This document shows positions 1-5,862 of a DNA stretch of 9,288 nt, one piece after another. The translations under genes and the position numbers were made by a program. This DNA comes from Desulfobacteraceae bacterium (GTDB lineage Bacteria; Desulfobacterota; Desulfobacteria; Desulfobacterales; SURF-7). The notes under the pieces are model-generated. The model was not told the DNA's origin, ran no database searches, and saw only the letters and a list, made by a program, of their open reading frames with translations. The stretch is taken from the NCBI GenBank assembly GCA_030618925.1, contig JAUXCK010000077.1, positions 1 to 9,288 on the forward strand, written 5' to 3'. Within the stretch, counting starts at the first letter, position 1. Each line of letters begins with the position of its first letter.

Positions 1-40
1 ACAATCGACTGATATTATAAAGTAAAACAGCTCGGCCGTC

Positions 41-68
41 AATAGGGATTACAAAAAAATAGGGATTA
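41..68. repeat. 11-bp direct repeat AATAGGGATTA, two copies
   Basis: AATAGGGATTA occurs at 41-51 and again at 58-68, a period of 17 bases, separated by an A-rich spacer. It directly precedes the REP-like palindrome and may belong to the same dispersed unit. Function unknown. Confidence 0.6.
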
Positions 69-76
69 AAAAAGAT

Positions 77-118
77 GTGGGAGCGGCATCCAGCTTGCTG
101 GATAGGCGTCATTGCCGC
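77..118 (+). repeat. REP-like palindromic element with GTGG head
   Basis: A GTGG tetranucleotide at 77-80 is followed by a nested palindrome. The inner perfect stem is ATCCAGC (88-94) and GCTGGAT (97-103) around a TT loop; an outer stem pairs GCGGC (83-87) with GCCGC (114-118). A GTRG head in front of an imperfect hairpin is the layout of REP sequences mobilised by RAYT (TnpA-REP) proteins. The family assignment is inference from layout; no RAYT gene is in the window. Confidence 0.55.
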
Positions 119-185
119 GATTGTCATGGCTGGAAGCGGTTTTATCCGGATTGGGGTGCAATTAAAATTGTTGGTTTACGCCTGA

Positions 186-239
186 GATAACGATTAAGAT
201 TAGGATTAAGATTAAGATTACGATTAAGATTATGATTAA
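186..239. repeat. hexanucleotide tandem repeat (GATTAN)n
   Basis: Eight uninterrupted 6-base units run from 192 to 239, preceded by a degenerate unit GATAAC at 186-191. Every full unit starts GATTA and only the sixth base varies: A, G, A, A, C, A, T, A. It lies in non-coding DNA about 130 bases beyond the 3' end of pilA. Such arrays can change copy number by slippage; no function is evident. Confidence 0.9.
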
Positions 240-290
240 GACAGGGAGTTGGCGCCGTCCAAGGGTTTTAATCAGGATCGGCAAGAAGGG

Positions 291-325
291 AAATAAAAAA
301 AGGGAAGAGAGTTGCCTCTCTTCCC
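291..325 (-). terminator. intrinsic terminator of pilA
   Basis: A perfect 10-bp stem, GGGAAGAGAG (302-311) and CTCTCTTCCC (316-325), encloses a 4-base loop. Read leftward it is followed by a T run (complement of the A tract at 291-301). It lies about 42 bases past the pilA stop codon in the direction of transcription, as expected for factor-independent termination. Confidence 0.9.
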
Positions 326-367
326 AATTTTATTTCACAGTTTTATTTCAGATGAATGATGTCAAAA

Positions 368-727
368 TTACATCGTGATTGAATAGGTGTCGAATCTCGG
401 GCACCTGCTGGTCCCATCAGTCACAACGATGGTGTATTCATTCGTGCCCACAGCTGTCAGTGTATAGGTATTGCTGTTTGACAGATCAGCGTCTTCAAGG
501 CCCAGTGTGGCTTTGGTGACGTCGATATTATTGGGGTCGGAAAAATAGTCGGCAATGGCGCCGGCAATGGTCTGCGCATCTGTTTCCGCCGCACTGCAAT
601 ATGTTTTGTCACGATAGGAAATAAAGTTGGGGATAGCGATGGCGGCCAGGATACCGATAATGGCGATAACGATCATTAACTCAATCAGTGTAAAACCTTT
701 GTTGTTGTTCTGTAATTTTTGTAACAT
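368..727 (-). CDS. pilA: type IV pilin (PilA-like major pilin subunit)
   Basis: The product is a class III-signal prepilin of 119 residues, the subunit of a type IV pilus assembled at the inner membrane after processing by prepilin peptidase PilD. The leader is 11 residues (K4, K10, G11); cleavage falls between G11 and F12, and glutamate sits at mature position 5 (E16). Residues 12-35 form the hydrophobic N-terminal helix. Two cysteines, C44 and C109, could form the D-region disulfide near the C-terminus. The mature part (108 residues) matches Geobacter PilA in layout through about mature residue 52, including aromatics at F1, F24, Y27, Y32 and Y51, but is about 50 residues longer. A ribosome site AGGAG (736-740) precedes the ATG. 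It has its own terminator and a sigma-54 promoter. It could be a minor pilin or pseudopilin, but a solitary gene with strong signals suggests a major pilin. Confidence 0.93.
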   Translation of the reverse strand: MLQKLQNNNKGFTLIELMIVIAIIGILAAIAIPNFISYRDKTYCSAAETDAQTIAGAIADYFSDPNNIDVTKATLGLEDADLSNSNTYTLTAVGTNEYTIVVTDGTSRCPRFDTYSITM

Positions 728-804
728 GGTGGTGTCTCCTTTTTTAATGGTGGTTAAGTCATTTTTTGTAAACGGTGATAACTGAATTTTGTGTTTTGTT
801 TTAT

Positions 805-812
805 CCCCTCCT
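805..812 (-). promoter_or_regulatory. orphan Shine-Dalgarno-like AGGAGGGG in the pilA leader
   Basis: Within the predicted pilA 5' leader, read leftward, AGGAGGGG occurs at 812-805 with no ATG, GTG or TTG at normal spacing; the first ATG, about 40 bases further on, opens a two-codon frame. The true pilA ribosome site is at 736-740. It could be a standby ribosome site, a binding site for a regulator, or chance. Confidence 0.3.
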
Positions 813-885
813 TTTTGGTGTAAGAAGTTAATAAAAGGTTATGTGAAAAATTGTTTCCGGGAATCAGGTAGTGCCTTGTGTTTAC

Positions 886-900
886 GCAAATAGAGTGCCA
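886..900 (-). promoter_or_regulatory. sigma-54 (RpoN) promoter of pilA
   Basis: Reading leftward from 900, TGGCAC (900-895), five bases TCTAT, then TTGC (889-886) match the sigma-54 consensus TGGCAC-N5-TTGC exactly, with the -24 GG at 899-898 and the -12 GC at 887-886. Transcription should begin near 874, giving a leader of about 147 bases before the pilA ATG. A PilR-like sigma-54 activator is encoded nearby (1423-2826), so PilR control of pilA is the natural reading, as in Pseudomonas and Geobacter. Confidence 0.92.
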
Positions 901-1025
901 AATGGGTGTCGGGCCGGATATTTTTTATAACTCATTGTATTTTATGTTAATTTGGTTGTCTTTAATTTTGTGTCCCGCAAGAATTTTTATCCTGGATTAT
1001 GAAATGCCAAATTTTGCTCGTGCTT

Positions 1026-1040
1026 TGACAATTTTTGTCA
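1026..1040. promoter_or_regulatory. candidate enhancer (UAS) dyad TGACA-N5-TGTCA upstream of pilA
   Basis: TGACA (1026-1030) and TGTCA (1036-1040) form a perfect 5+5 inverted repeat with a 5-base spacer. Its centre is about 160 bases upstream of the predicted pilA start point, the distance typical of activator sites that act by DNA looping. Further TGTC words on the + strand lie at 907-910, 957-960 and 971-974; TGTC is the core reported for Pseudomonas PilR sites. Binding by this PilR is inference. Confidence 0.5.
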
Positions 1041-1103
1041 GGGTGAATATCCTTTGGATCAATCATCTCCCACAGAACCCGTATTGTGGTCATGTGAAAT
1101 TTT

Positions 1104-1142
1104 GTAGGTTGGGTAGAGCGTAGCGAAACCCAACAATGAAGC
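1104..1142 (+). repeat. REP-like element, copy 1 (GTAG head, GTTGGGT/ACCCAAC stem)
   Basis: GTAG (1104-1107) is followed by GTTGGGT (1108-1114), a 13-base loop and ACCCAAC (1128-1134). A second copy lies inverted at 2877-2915 with 36 of 39 bases identical. Close relatives of this GTAGGTTGGGT...ACCCAAC repeat are dispersed in many bacterial genomes (recalled, not searched). The GTRG head suggests a RAYT-type REP. Confidence 0.75.
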
Positions 1143-1311
1143 TATCGAAGTGAAGACGGAACTTTATTCTGACAAACGTACTATTTGGCTTTTGGATGTG
1201 TTCGTCGGAATCCTGTTAACGGGTGTCGCAGATATGATGGCAGCCAAAAAAGGGCTTTTGGAAATCGTTAAGCCTGATAGCGATAAAAAACGCCTGGGGC
1301 CTTACATATGA
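1138..1311 (+). pseudogene. possible 3' remnant of a decayed gene, unknown function
   Basis: This rightward frame is open from 1117 (after a TAG at 1114-1116) to a TGA at 1309-1311. From about 1138 the translation looks protein-like: a charged start, a hydrophobic stretch reading WLLDVFVGILLTGVADMM, then a basic/acidic tail with KKGLLEIVKP. The only in-frame start is a GTG at 1150 with no ribosome site, and the upstream part of the frame is REP-like sequence. The best reading is the C-terminal end of a membrane protein whose front was lost, perhaps when the repeat inserted. An ATG at 1308-1310 overlaps its stop (ATGA) and opens a 22-codon frame ending at 1376, like the trace of a coupled neighbour. 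A chance frame cannot be excluded. Confidence 0.3.
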
Positions 1312-1377
1312 ATGAACACGTGAATAAACAGGATAGCGGACCTGATGTGATGCTGAGTACTAATTTAAATAGATGAT
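1246..1377 (-). ncRNA. candidate small RNA of about 130 nt
   Basis: Transcription from the promoter at 1384-1413 would start near 1377 and run left. A weak hairpin, GGCTT (1274-1270) and AAGCC (1257-1253) with a 12-base loop, is followed by six T residues (1251-1246) and could end it. No good leftward reading frame lies between. The hairpin is short, and the same bases code for the possible gene remnant on the other strand, so this is speculative. Confidence 0.25.
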
Positions 1378-1383
1378 GAGGGT

Positions 1384-1413
1384 ATCATACCACAATATAT
1401 ATTTTGAGGTCAA
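1384..1413 (-). promoter_or_regulatory. strong sigma-70-type promoter pointing left
   Basis: Reading leftward, TTGACC (1413-1408) and TATGAT (1389-1384) are separated by 18 bases, each matching the consensus at five of six positions, and TGG directly before the -10 gives an extended -10. It lies just past the pilR stop codon and 650 bases from pilA, so it does not obviously serve a protein gene. It could drive a small RNA or read-through toward pilA. Confidence 0.55.
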
Positions 1414-1422
1414 GAAAAATTT

Positions 1423-2826
1423 TTATGACTTCTCAATCTCGAGCTTATCAAACCGGTACCGCAGGGACCGAAAGCTGATGCCCAGCAGTTGTGCTGCTTT
1501 TTGCTTGTTGCCGTTGCCGCATTCAAAAGCCTTTTGAACGTAGGCAGACTCGATTTTTTCCATGATGTCATCCAGGTTGACGCCGTGCGCCACATCCTCC
1601 AGATCAAACCGCTGGCCATTTACGCCTTCGATCCATCGCCTTTTGTGGGTTGAAATGGAAAGGCTTTCCGGCAAGAGGATATTTGTGGTTGAAAGGGCAA
1701 CGCTTCGTTCGATAATGTTTTCAAGCTCCCGGACATTTCCCGGGAAGTCATATTTCTGGAGAAGAGTGACGGCATAGGATGACATTTTTGTTATTGTCTT
1801 GCCCATTTCCGACGCATACTTTTCAAGGAAGTACTGGGTCAGGGCCTTGAGGTCGCCTTTTCGTTCCTTCAAGGGGGGCACCTTGATTTCAATGACATTC
1901 AGTCGATAAAAAAGGTCTTCTCTGAAACGTCCGGCGATGACTTCTTCCTCCAGGTTTTTATTGGTTGCCGAAATTATCCGGATATCGACAATGATATCCT
2001 GAGTACCGCCAACTGATTTAAAGACCCGTTCCTGGACAGCCCGGAGGAGCTTGACCTGGAGGGGGAGGTTCAATTCGCCTATTTCATCCAGAAAAATTGT
2101 TCCTTTATGGGCAATTTCAAACAAGCCTTTCTTGTCCTGTGTTGCCCCTGTAAAGGCGCCTTTTTTGTGACCGAACAGCTCGCTCTCCATGAGTGTCTCA
2201 GGAATACCACCGCAGTTTACGACAACAAAAGGCCGGTCCTTCCGTTCACTTTGTTCATGGATGGCCCTTGCAATAAATTCTTTTCCAGTACCGCTTTTCC
2301 CGCTGACAAGGATATTTGTTTTGGTTTTTGCCACCTGCCGGATCATCTTATATATTTTTAACATTTGGGGACTGTTCCCCACCATATTCCCGAAATGCAG
2401 ATTCTTCTTCAGCTCATGGTCCAGATTCTCCTTCTCATGTTCGACGGTTTTAAGATTAAGTGCATTGGCAATGGTTTGTTTCAGCTCTTCATTGTTAAAC
2501 GGTTTCGGAACATAATCATATGCCCCTTTGTTCATGGCCTCCACGGCATCCTCTGTGGTGGAGTAGGCCGAGATCATAATTACGATGGTGGCGGGATGTA
2601 TTTCCTTGGCTTTTCGCAGCACTTCGATACCGCTTATATCGCCGAGCCTTATGTCCAAAAGCAAAAGGTCATAGTCGGTTTCTTTAACCATTGAGATGGC
2701 CAGTGTGCCGGACTCGGCGCTGGAGACACGGTATCCTTCCTTGGTCAGCATGAGATCAAGGAATTCGCGCATGCTCAGCTCATCATCAACGATAAGAATA
2801 TGGGCATCTTTTTGTGGTTTTGACAT
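1423..2826 (-). CDS. pilR: sigma-54-dependent response regulator, PilR-like
   Basis: An NtrC-family activator of 467 residues that opens sigma-54 promoters by ATP hydrolysis. An N-terminal receiver domain (about 1-125) has the acidic pair D14/D15, phospho-acceptor D58, S86 and K108. The AAA+ domain (about 145-385) has Walker A GKSGTGKE (176-183), the sigma-54 contact loop GAFTGA (223-228), Walker B TIFLDEIGEL (243-252) and an arginine-rich GRFREDLFYRLN segment. A Fis-type helix-turn-helix is at 440-462 (SFRSLRYRFDKL), very like Geobacter PilR. A frame extension to a TTG at 2910 would add 28 residues coded by a REP-like repeat, so ATG 2826 is chosen, although no clear ribosome site precedes it. 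pilA with a sigma-54 promoter lies downstream; the partner kinase gene pilS is not adjacent. The N-terminal lysine in Walker A (K177, commonly E) is a small deviation. Confidence 0.9.
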   Translation of the reverse strand: MSKPQKDAHILIVDDELSMREFLDLMLTKEGYRVSSAESGTLAISMVKETDYDLLLLDIRLGDISGIEVLRKAKEIHPATIVIMISAYSTTEDAVEAMNKGAYDYVPKPFNNEELKQTIANALNLKTVEHEKENLDHELKKNLHFGNMVGNSPQMLKIYKMIRQVAKTKTNILVSGKSGTGKEFIARAIHEQSERKDRPFVVVNCGGIPETLMESELFGHKKGAFTGATQDKKGLFEIAHKGTIFLDEIGELNLPLQVKLLRAVQERVFKSVGGTQDIIVDIRIISATNKNLEEEVIAGRFREDLFYRLNVIEIKVPPLKERKGDLKALTQYFLEKYASEMGKTITKMSSYAVTLLQKYDFPGNVRELENIIERSVALSTTNILLPESLSISTHKRRWIEGVNGQRFDLEDVAHGVNLDDIMEKIESAYVQKAFECGNGNKQKAAQLLGISFRSLRYRFDKLEIEKS

Positions 2827-2876
2827 GGGAAAAATTAATTTGGATTTTGGCCTTTTCAAATGGGGAGAAACTGAGC

Positions 2877-2915
2877 GCTTCGTTGTTGGGTTTCGATTCG
2901 CTCTACCCAACCTAC
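2877..2915 (-). repeat. REP-like element, copy 2 (inverted relative to copy 1)
   Basis: Reading leftward, GTAG (2915-2912) precedes GTTGGGT (2911-2905), a 13-base loop and ACCCAAC (2891-2885). It matches the copy at 1104-1142 at 36 of 39 positions. It fills much of the 102-base gap between the pyrC stop and the pilR ATG. No T run follows the hairpin, so it is not a typical intrinsic terminator, but it could stabilise or attenuate the transcript between the two genes. Confidence 0.75.
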
Positions 2916-2928
2916 TAAAAAAGGGTTT

Positions 2929-4239
2929 TTATTCAGACACTAGTTGGTGTGCATCATACACAATGCGGCCGTCAACAATCGTCATCACAGCTTTGCCCTT
3001 CATCTTCCATCCGTTAAACGGGGTATTGCGGCTCTTGGATTTAAATTTTTCGGCATCTATCGTATATTCATAGTCCGGGTCGACAAGGGTCAAATCAGCT
3101 GGATTCCCTTCTGACAGGTCTGTGGTAAGGCCCAGAATACGTGCCGGGTTCTTTACCATTTTTTCAATCAGAGTTTCCATTGTCATGAGTTTATCCGCAA
3201 CAAGCTTGAGGCTTAAAGGCAAGGCGGTTTCAAGACCGATGATGCCATTGGCGGCCTTGCTGAATTCCACATCCTTTTCCAGAGAAGAATGAGGGGCATG
3301 ATCTGTTGCGATGACATCGATGGTGCCATTGGACAGCCCCTGCCTGATGGCCTCCCTGTCCTGGGAAGACCTTAAGGGGGGATTCATTTTAGATAGTGTA
3401 TTATAAGGGAAAACCATCTCATCCGTCAAGGTAAAATAATGGGGCGCTGTTTCGGCCGTGACGGTCAGGCCTCTTTTTTTTGCATCCTGAATGGCGTGCA
3501 CCGACTGGGCAGTGCTGACATGAGCGATGTGAAGCGCAGCACCGGTAAGCTCACAAAGGGCGATGTCCCTCATGACCATGACAGACTCTGAGGCATTGGG
3601 GATGCCGGCCAGTCCCATCTGGGTGGCAACCGCCCCTTCATTCATGTCCCCATCGGCCGTGAGGCTTTTTTCTTCACAATGGGAAATAATCGGAAGCCCG
3701 AATCCTTTTGCATATTCCATGGCCCGGCGCATGAGCTGCGCTGTTGCAACCGGATTTCCATCATCGGAAAACGCAACAGCCCCTGCTGCCTTCAGTTCGC
3801 CATATTCTGAAAGCGCTTTGCCTTCAAGCCCTTTGCTTATGGCGGCCACCGGATACACGCGTGCGGTTCCCGCTTCCCTGGCCTTCCTTATTATATAGTC
3901 CGTTATTTCCTGATTGTCATTCACCGGATTTGTATTGGGCATGGGACAAACAGATGTAAATCCGCCGCTTACAGCAGCCGAACATCCGGTGGCAATTGTT
4001 TCCTTGTACTCATGGCCGGGTTCCCTGAGGTGAACGTGCATGTCGATCAAGCCTGGAAACACAAGTTTTCCCGAGGCATCTATTATAATAGTGTCAGGAA
4101 TAGTGTCTGGCGTTCCTTTACTATTTTCAGATGAACCGGAGGGGATAACGGCTATAATCTTCCCCTCTTCAATGAAAATATCAAAATCGCCATTGATATT
4201 TCCGGGGTCGACCACCTGTCCATTTTTAATCACCAACAT
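2929..4239 (-). CDS. pyrC: dihydroorotase, class I
   Basis: Catalyses the reversible cyclisation of N-carbamoyl-aspartate to dihydroorotate, step three of UMP synthesis, in the cytosol. At 436 residues it has the length and motifs of the class I (Bacillus/Aquifex type) amidohydrolase enzyme rather than the shorter E. coli type. Visible ligands and substrate residues are HVHLR (H68, H70, R72), FSDDG (D159/D160), SHCEE (H187), HIAHVSTA (H240) and ATDHAP (D313). The C-terminus (about 395-430) has the usual NTPFNGWKMKGKA strand. A polar insert around residues 33-50, with a PDTIPDTI duplication, is longer than normal before the DASGKLVFPGLID segment. The ATG overlaps the end of pyrB by 14 bases and its ribosome site lies inside pyrB. 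Class I dihydroorotases commonly bind PyrB in one complex, so the pair probably works together (inference). Confidence 0.96.
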   Translation of the reverse strand: MLVIKNGQVVDPGNINGDFDIFIEEGKIIAVIPSGSSENSKGTPDTIPDTIIIDASGKLVFPGLIDMHVHLREPGHEYKETIATGCSAAVSGGFTSVCPMPNTNPVNDNQEITDYIIRKAREAGTARVYPVAAISKGLEGKALSEYGELKAAGAVAFSDDGNPVATAQLMRRAMEYAKGFGLPIISHCEEKSLTADGDMNEGAVATQMGLAGIPNASESVMVMRDIALCELTGAALHIAHVSTAQSVHAIQDAKKRGLTVTAETAPHYFTLTDEMVFPYNTLSKMNPPLRSSQDREAIRQGLSNGTIDVIATDHAPHSSLEKDVEFSKAANGIIGLETALPLSLKLVADKLMTMETLIEKMVKNPARILGLTTDLSEGNPADLTLVDPDYEYTIDAEKFKSKSRNTPFNGWKMKGKAVMTIVDGRIVYDAHQLVSE

Positions 4240-5161
4240 TTCGAGCCCCTCCTATCAAAAGGTAAAATAGCGCCATCCGGATGGAAACACCGTTTGTCAC
4301 CTGGTCAAGAATAATAGAGTGGGGACCGTCTGCAACATCCGGAGATATTTCAACCCCCCGGTTTAAGGGCCCGGGGTGCAGGATTAAAACATCCGGACGT
4401 GCATGAGTGAGTTTTTCTTTTGTGAGGCCGTAAATAGCGGCATATTCCCTTTCTGAAGGGAAAAGGTAAGCGGCCTGCCTCTCCTTCTGGATTCTGAGCA
4501 TCATGATGACGTCCGCATTTTTAATGGCCGTATCCATGTCATAGGTCACCGATGTCCCGAGCGTTTCGATTCCTTTGGGGATCATGGTGGGGGGACCGCA
4601 GACGGTCACCCGGGCGCCCATCCTGGTAAACCCGATGATGTTCGACCTTGCGACACGGCTGTGGGAGATGTCGCCGATGATCGCAACCTTGAGCCCTTTG
4701 ACAGAGCCTTTCCGCTCTCTGACGGACAGAATATCAAGAAGTGCCTGAGACGGGTGGGCATGCATGCCGTCCCCGGCATTGATGATCGGGACGTCTATCA
4801 TGCGTGCCAGCATGTGGGGCGCCCCTGCAGCTGAATGACGAATAACGATGAGGTCCGGCTTCATGGCCACAAGGTTTCTGGCCGTATCGATCAGGGTTTC
4901 TCCTTTGACCATACTGCTTGTGCTTGCGGAAAGGGCGATGCCGTCCGCACTCAACCGTTTGGCGGCGATGTCAAACGAGAGCCGTGTGCGGGTGCTGGGT
5001 TCGTAGAAAAACAGAACAATCGTCTTGCCTCGAAGGGTAGGGACCTTTTTAATCGGTCTTTCTGAAATTTCCTTCATTGTCTCTGCTGTATCTAAAATCA
5101 GCTTGATGTCATCAGCAGAAAGTGAGGCCATGTCAAGAATATTTTTTTGTTGAAATTCCAT
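4226..5161 (-). CDS. pyrB: aspartate carbamoyltransferase, catalytic chain
   Basis: Joins carbamoyl phosphate and aspartate to N-carbamoyl-aspartate, the committed step of pyrimidine synthesis. The 311-residue length is normal. The carbamoyl-phosphate loop STRTR is at 56-60, the mobile loop STSSMVKGET at 80-89, RHSAAGAPH at 108-116, the DGMHAHPSQALLD segment at 131-143, and HPGPLNRG at 262-269. In the DG.HAHPSQ motif, A and S replace the more usual E and T, which is tolerated in the family. A GGAGAGG-like ribosome site directly precedes the ATG at 5161. A 53-base gap separates it from lepB, with no evident pyrimidine attenuator. No pyrI regulatory gene is present in the window, so the enzyme is probably not of the E. 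coli holoenzyme type and more likely pairs with PyrC. Confidence 0.96.
   Translation of the reverse strand: MEFQQKNILDMASLSADDIKLILDTAETMKEISERPIKKVPTLRGKTIVLFFYEPSTRTRLSFDIAAKRLSADGIALSASTSSMVKGETLIDTARNLVAMKPDLIVIRHSAAGAPHMLARMIDVPIINAGDGMHAHPSQALLDILSVRERKGSVKGLKVAIIGDISHSRVARSNIIGFTRMGARVTVCGPPTMIPKGIETLGTSVTYDMDTAIKNADVIMMLRIQKERQAAYLFPSEREYAAIYGLTKEKLTHARPDVLILHPGPLNRGVEISPDVADGPHSIILDQVTNGVSIRMALFYLLIGGARNVGD
4246..4253 (-). promoter_or_regulatory. pyrC ribosome binding site inside pyrB
   Basis: Reading leftward, AGGAGGGG (4253-4246) lies in the last codons of pyrB, about 8 bases before the pyrC ATG at 4239-4237. With the 14-base gene overlap this implies translational coupling of the two enzymes and fixes the pyrC start. 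Confidence 0.8.
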
Positions 5162-5214
5162 GCCTCTCCCGGTTTATTCTTATATGGAAAATCAGGTCCT
5201 CTGGGCCAGGATTT

Positions 5215-5862
5215 TTATTTTAGCAGGTGCGCCAGTCGGTCCCACCTCACATAGTTCAGCACAGAGTCTTCATTGCCGCTGTTCCAGGACCAGTATATGA
5301 TAAATGCCTTCCCCTTGACAGCCTTCAAATCAACATAGCCCCAGAACCTGCTGTCGGCACTGTTGTCCCGGTTGTCTCCCATCATGAAGATGGAGTTCTC
5401 CGGCACGGTGATCGCTGCCATATTGTCCCTTTGGCCGCTCTCGATTCGAGAATCCGTATAAATCGCAAAGTCCTGAACAACGGGCTTATCATTAACATAG
5501 ACCTGCTTGTTTTTGATTTCGATCTTGTCGCCGGCAATACCGATAACCCGTTTAATAAAATCCTTGGAAGGATCCACAGGATACTTGAAGACAACGATAT
5601 CCCCGCGGTCCGGCTGCGTGACCGGTATCAGCGTTGTGCCTGAAAAGGGCACCTTGATCCCATAAATGAATTTATTGACCAGGATGTGGTCCCCTATTAA
5701 AAGCGTGTCTTTCATGGACCCGGATGGTATTTTAAATGCCTGAATGACAAAGGTACGGATAAACATGGCCAGTATCACCGCCACAACAATCGCTTCGATA
5801 TTTTCACGCAGGCTGCTTTTCAGGGGTCGTGTCTCTTGTTCTGTTTCTTTTTTTGGTTTCAA
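5215..5862 (-). CDS. lepB: signal peptidase I
   Basis: Inner-membrane serine protease that removes signal peptides from exported proteins on the periplasmic side. It has 215 residues. A basic cytoplasmic tail (1-20) leads into one membrane segment (about 21-43). The catalytic serine is S49 in IPSGSMKDTL, and the general-base lysine is K104 in DFIKRVIG. Box E follows as GDNRDNSADSRFWGYV (162-177). The compact single-anchor form is typical of Gram-positives and deltaproteobacteria rather than the two-anchor E. coli enzyme. The start must be a non-ATG codon: the only start codon before the membrane segment is TTG at 5862, with a weak GAGAG ahead; the frame closes at a TAA only nine codons upstream. 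It sits 84 bases after the M23 peptidase gene and 53 before pyrB, consistent with one transcript. Confidence 0.96.
   Translation of the reverse strand: MKPKKETEQETRPLKSSLRENIEAIVVAVILAMFIRTFVIQAFKIPSGSMKDTLLIGDHILVNKFIYGIKVPFSGTTLIPVTQPDRGDIVVFKYPVDPSKDFIKRVIGIAGDKIEIKNKQVYVNDKPVVQDFAIYTDSRIESGQRDNMAAITVPENSIFMMGDNRDNSADSRFWGYVDLKAVKGKAFIIYWSWNSGNEDSVLNYVRWDRLAHLLK

Larger units (their letters stand above)
1..290. other. non-coding stretch rich in small repeats
   Basis: No convincing gene is seen here. The stretch holds a short direct repeat, a REP-like palindrome and a hexanucleotide tandem repeat, each listed separately. A leftward frame starting with ATG at 127 stays open to the left edge, but it reads straight through the palindrome and the A-rich direct repeat and does not resemble a protein family I know. 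Confidence 0.6.

Noticed and set aside
1..127. Leftward frame from ATG 127 running off the left edge
   Set aside because: It reads through the REP-like palindrome and the A-rich direct repeat, which explains its odd composition. No ribosome site or family match.
176..183. Note on PilR Walker A (residue numbers, not bases): GKSGTGKE as a defect
   Set aside because: The catalytic GxxGTGKE frame with the key lysine is intact; K for E at the second position is not expected to abolish ATP binding.
878..1123. Rightward 81-codon frame opposite the pilA upstream region
   Set aside because: It starts with GTG inside the sigma-54 promoter, has no ribosome site, and its last codons are the REP-like repeat. 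It resembles no family.
2827..2910. 28-residue N-terminal extension of PilR from a TTG at 2910
   Set aside because: The extension is coded largely by the REP-like element that also occurs in non-coding DNA at 1104-1142, and the receiver domain starts normally just after ATG 2826.
2877..2915. Hairpin between pyrC and pilR as an intrinsic terminator
   Set aside because: The GTTGGGT/ACCCAAC stem has a 13-base loop and no T run after it in the reading direction; it is better explained as the dispersed repeat.
5227..5643. Rightward 138-codon frame opposite lepB
   Set aside because: It lies wholly inside the well-supported lepB gene on the other strand and lacks motifs and a ribosome site; an antisense shadow.
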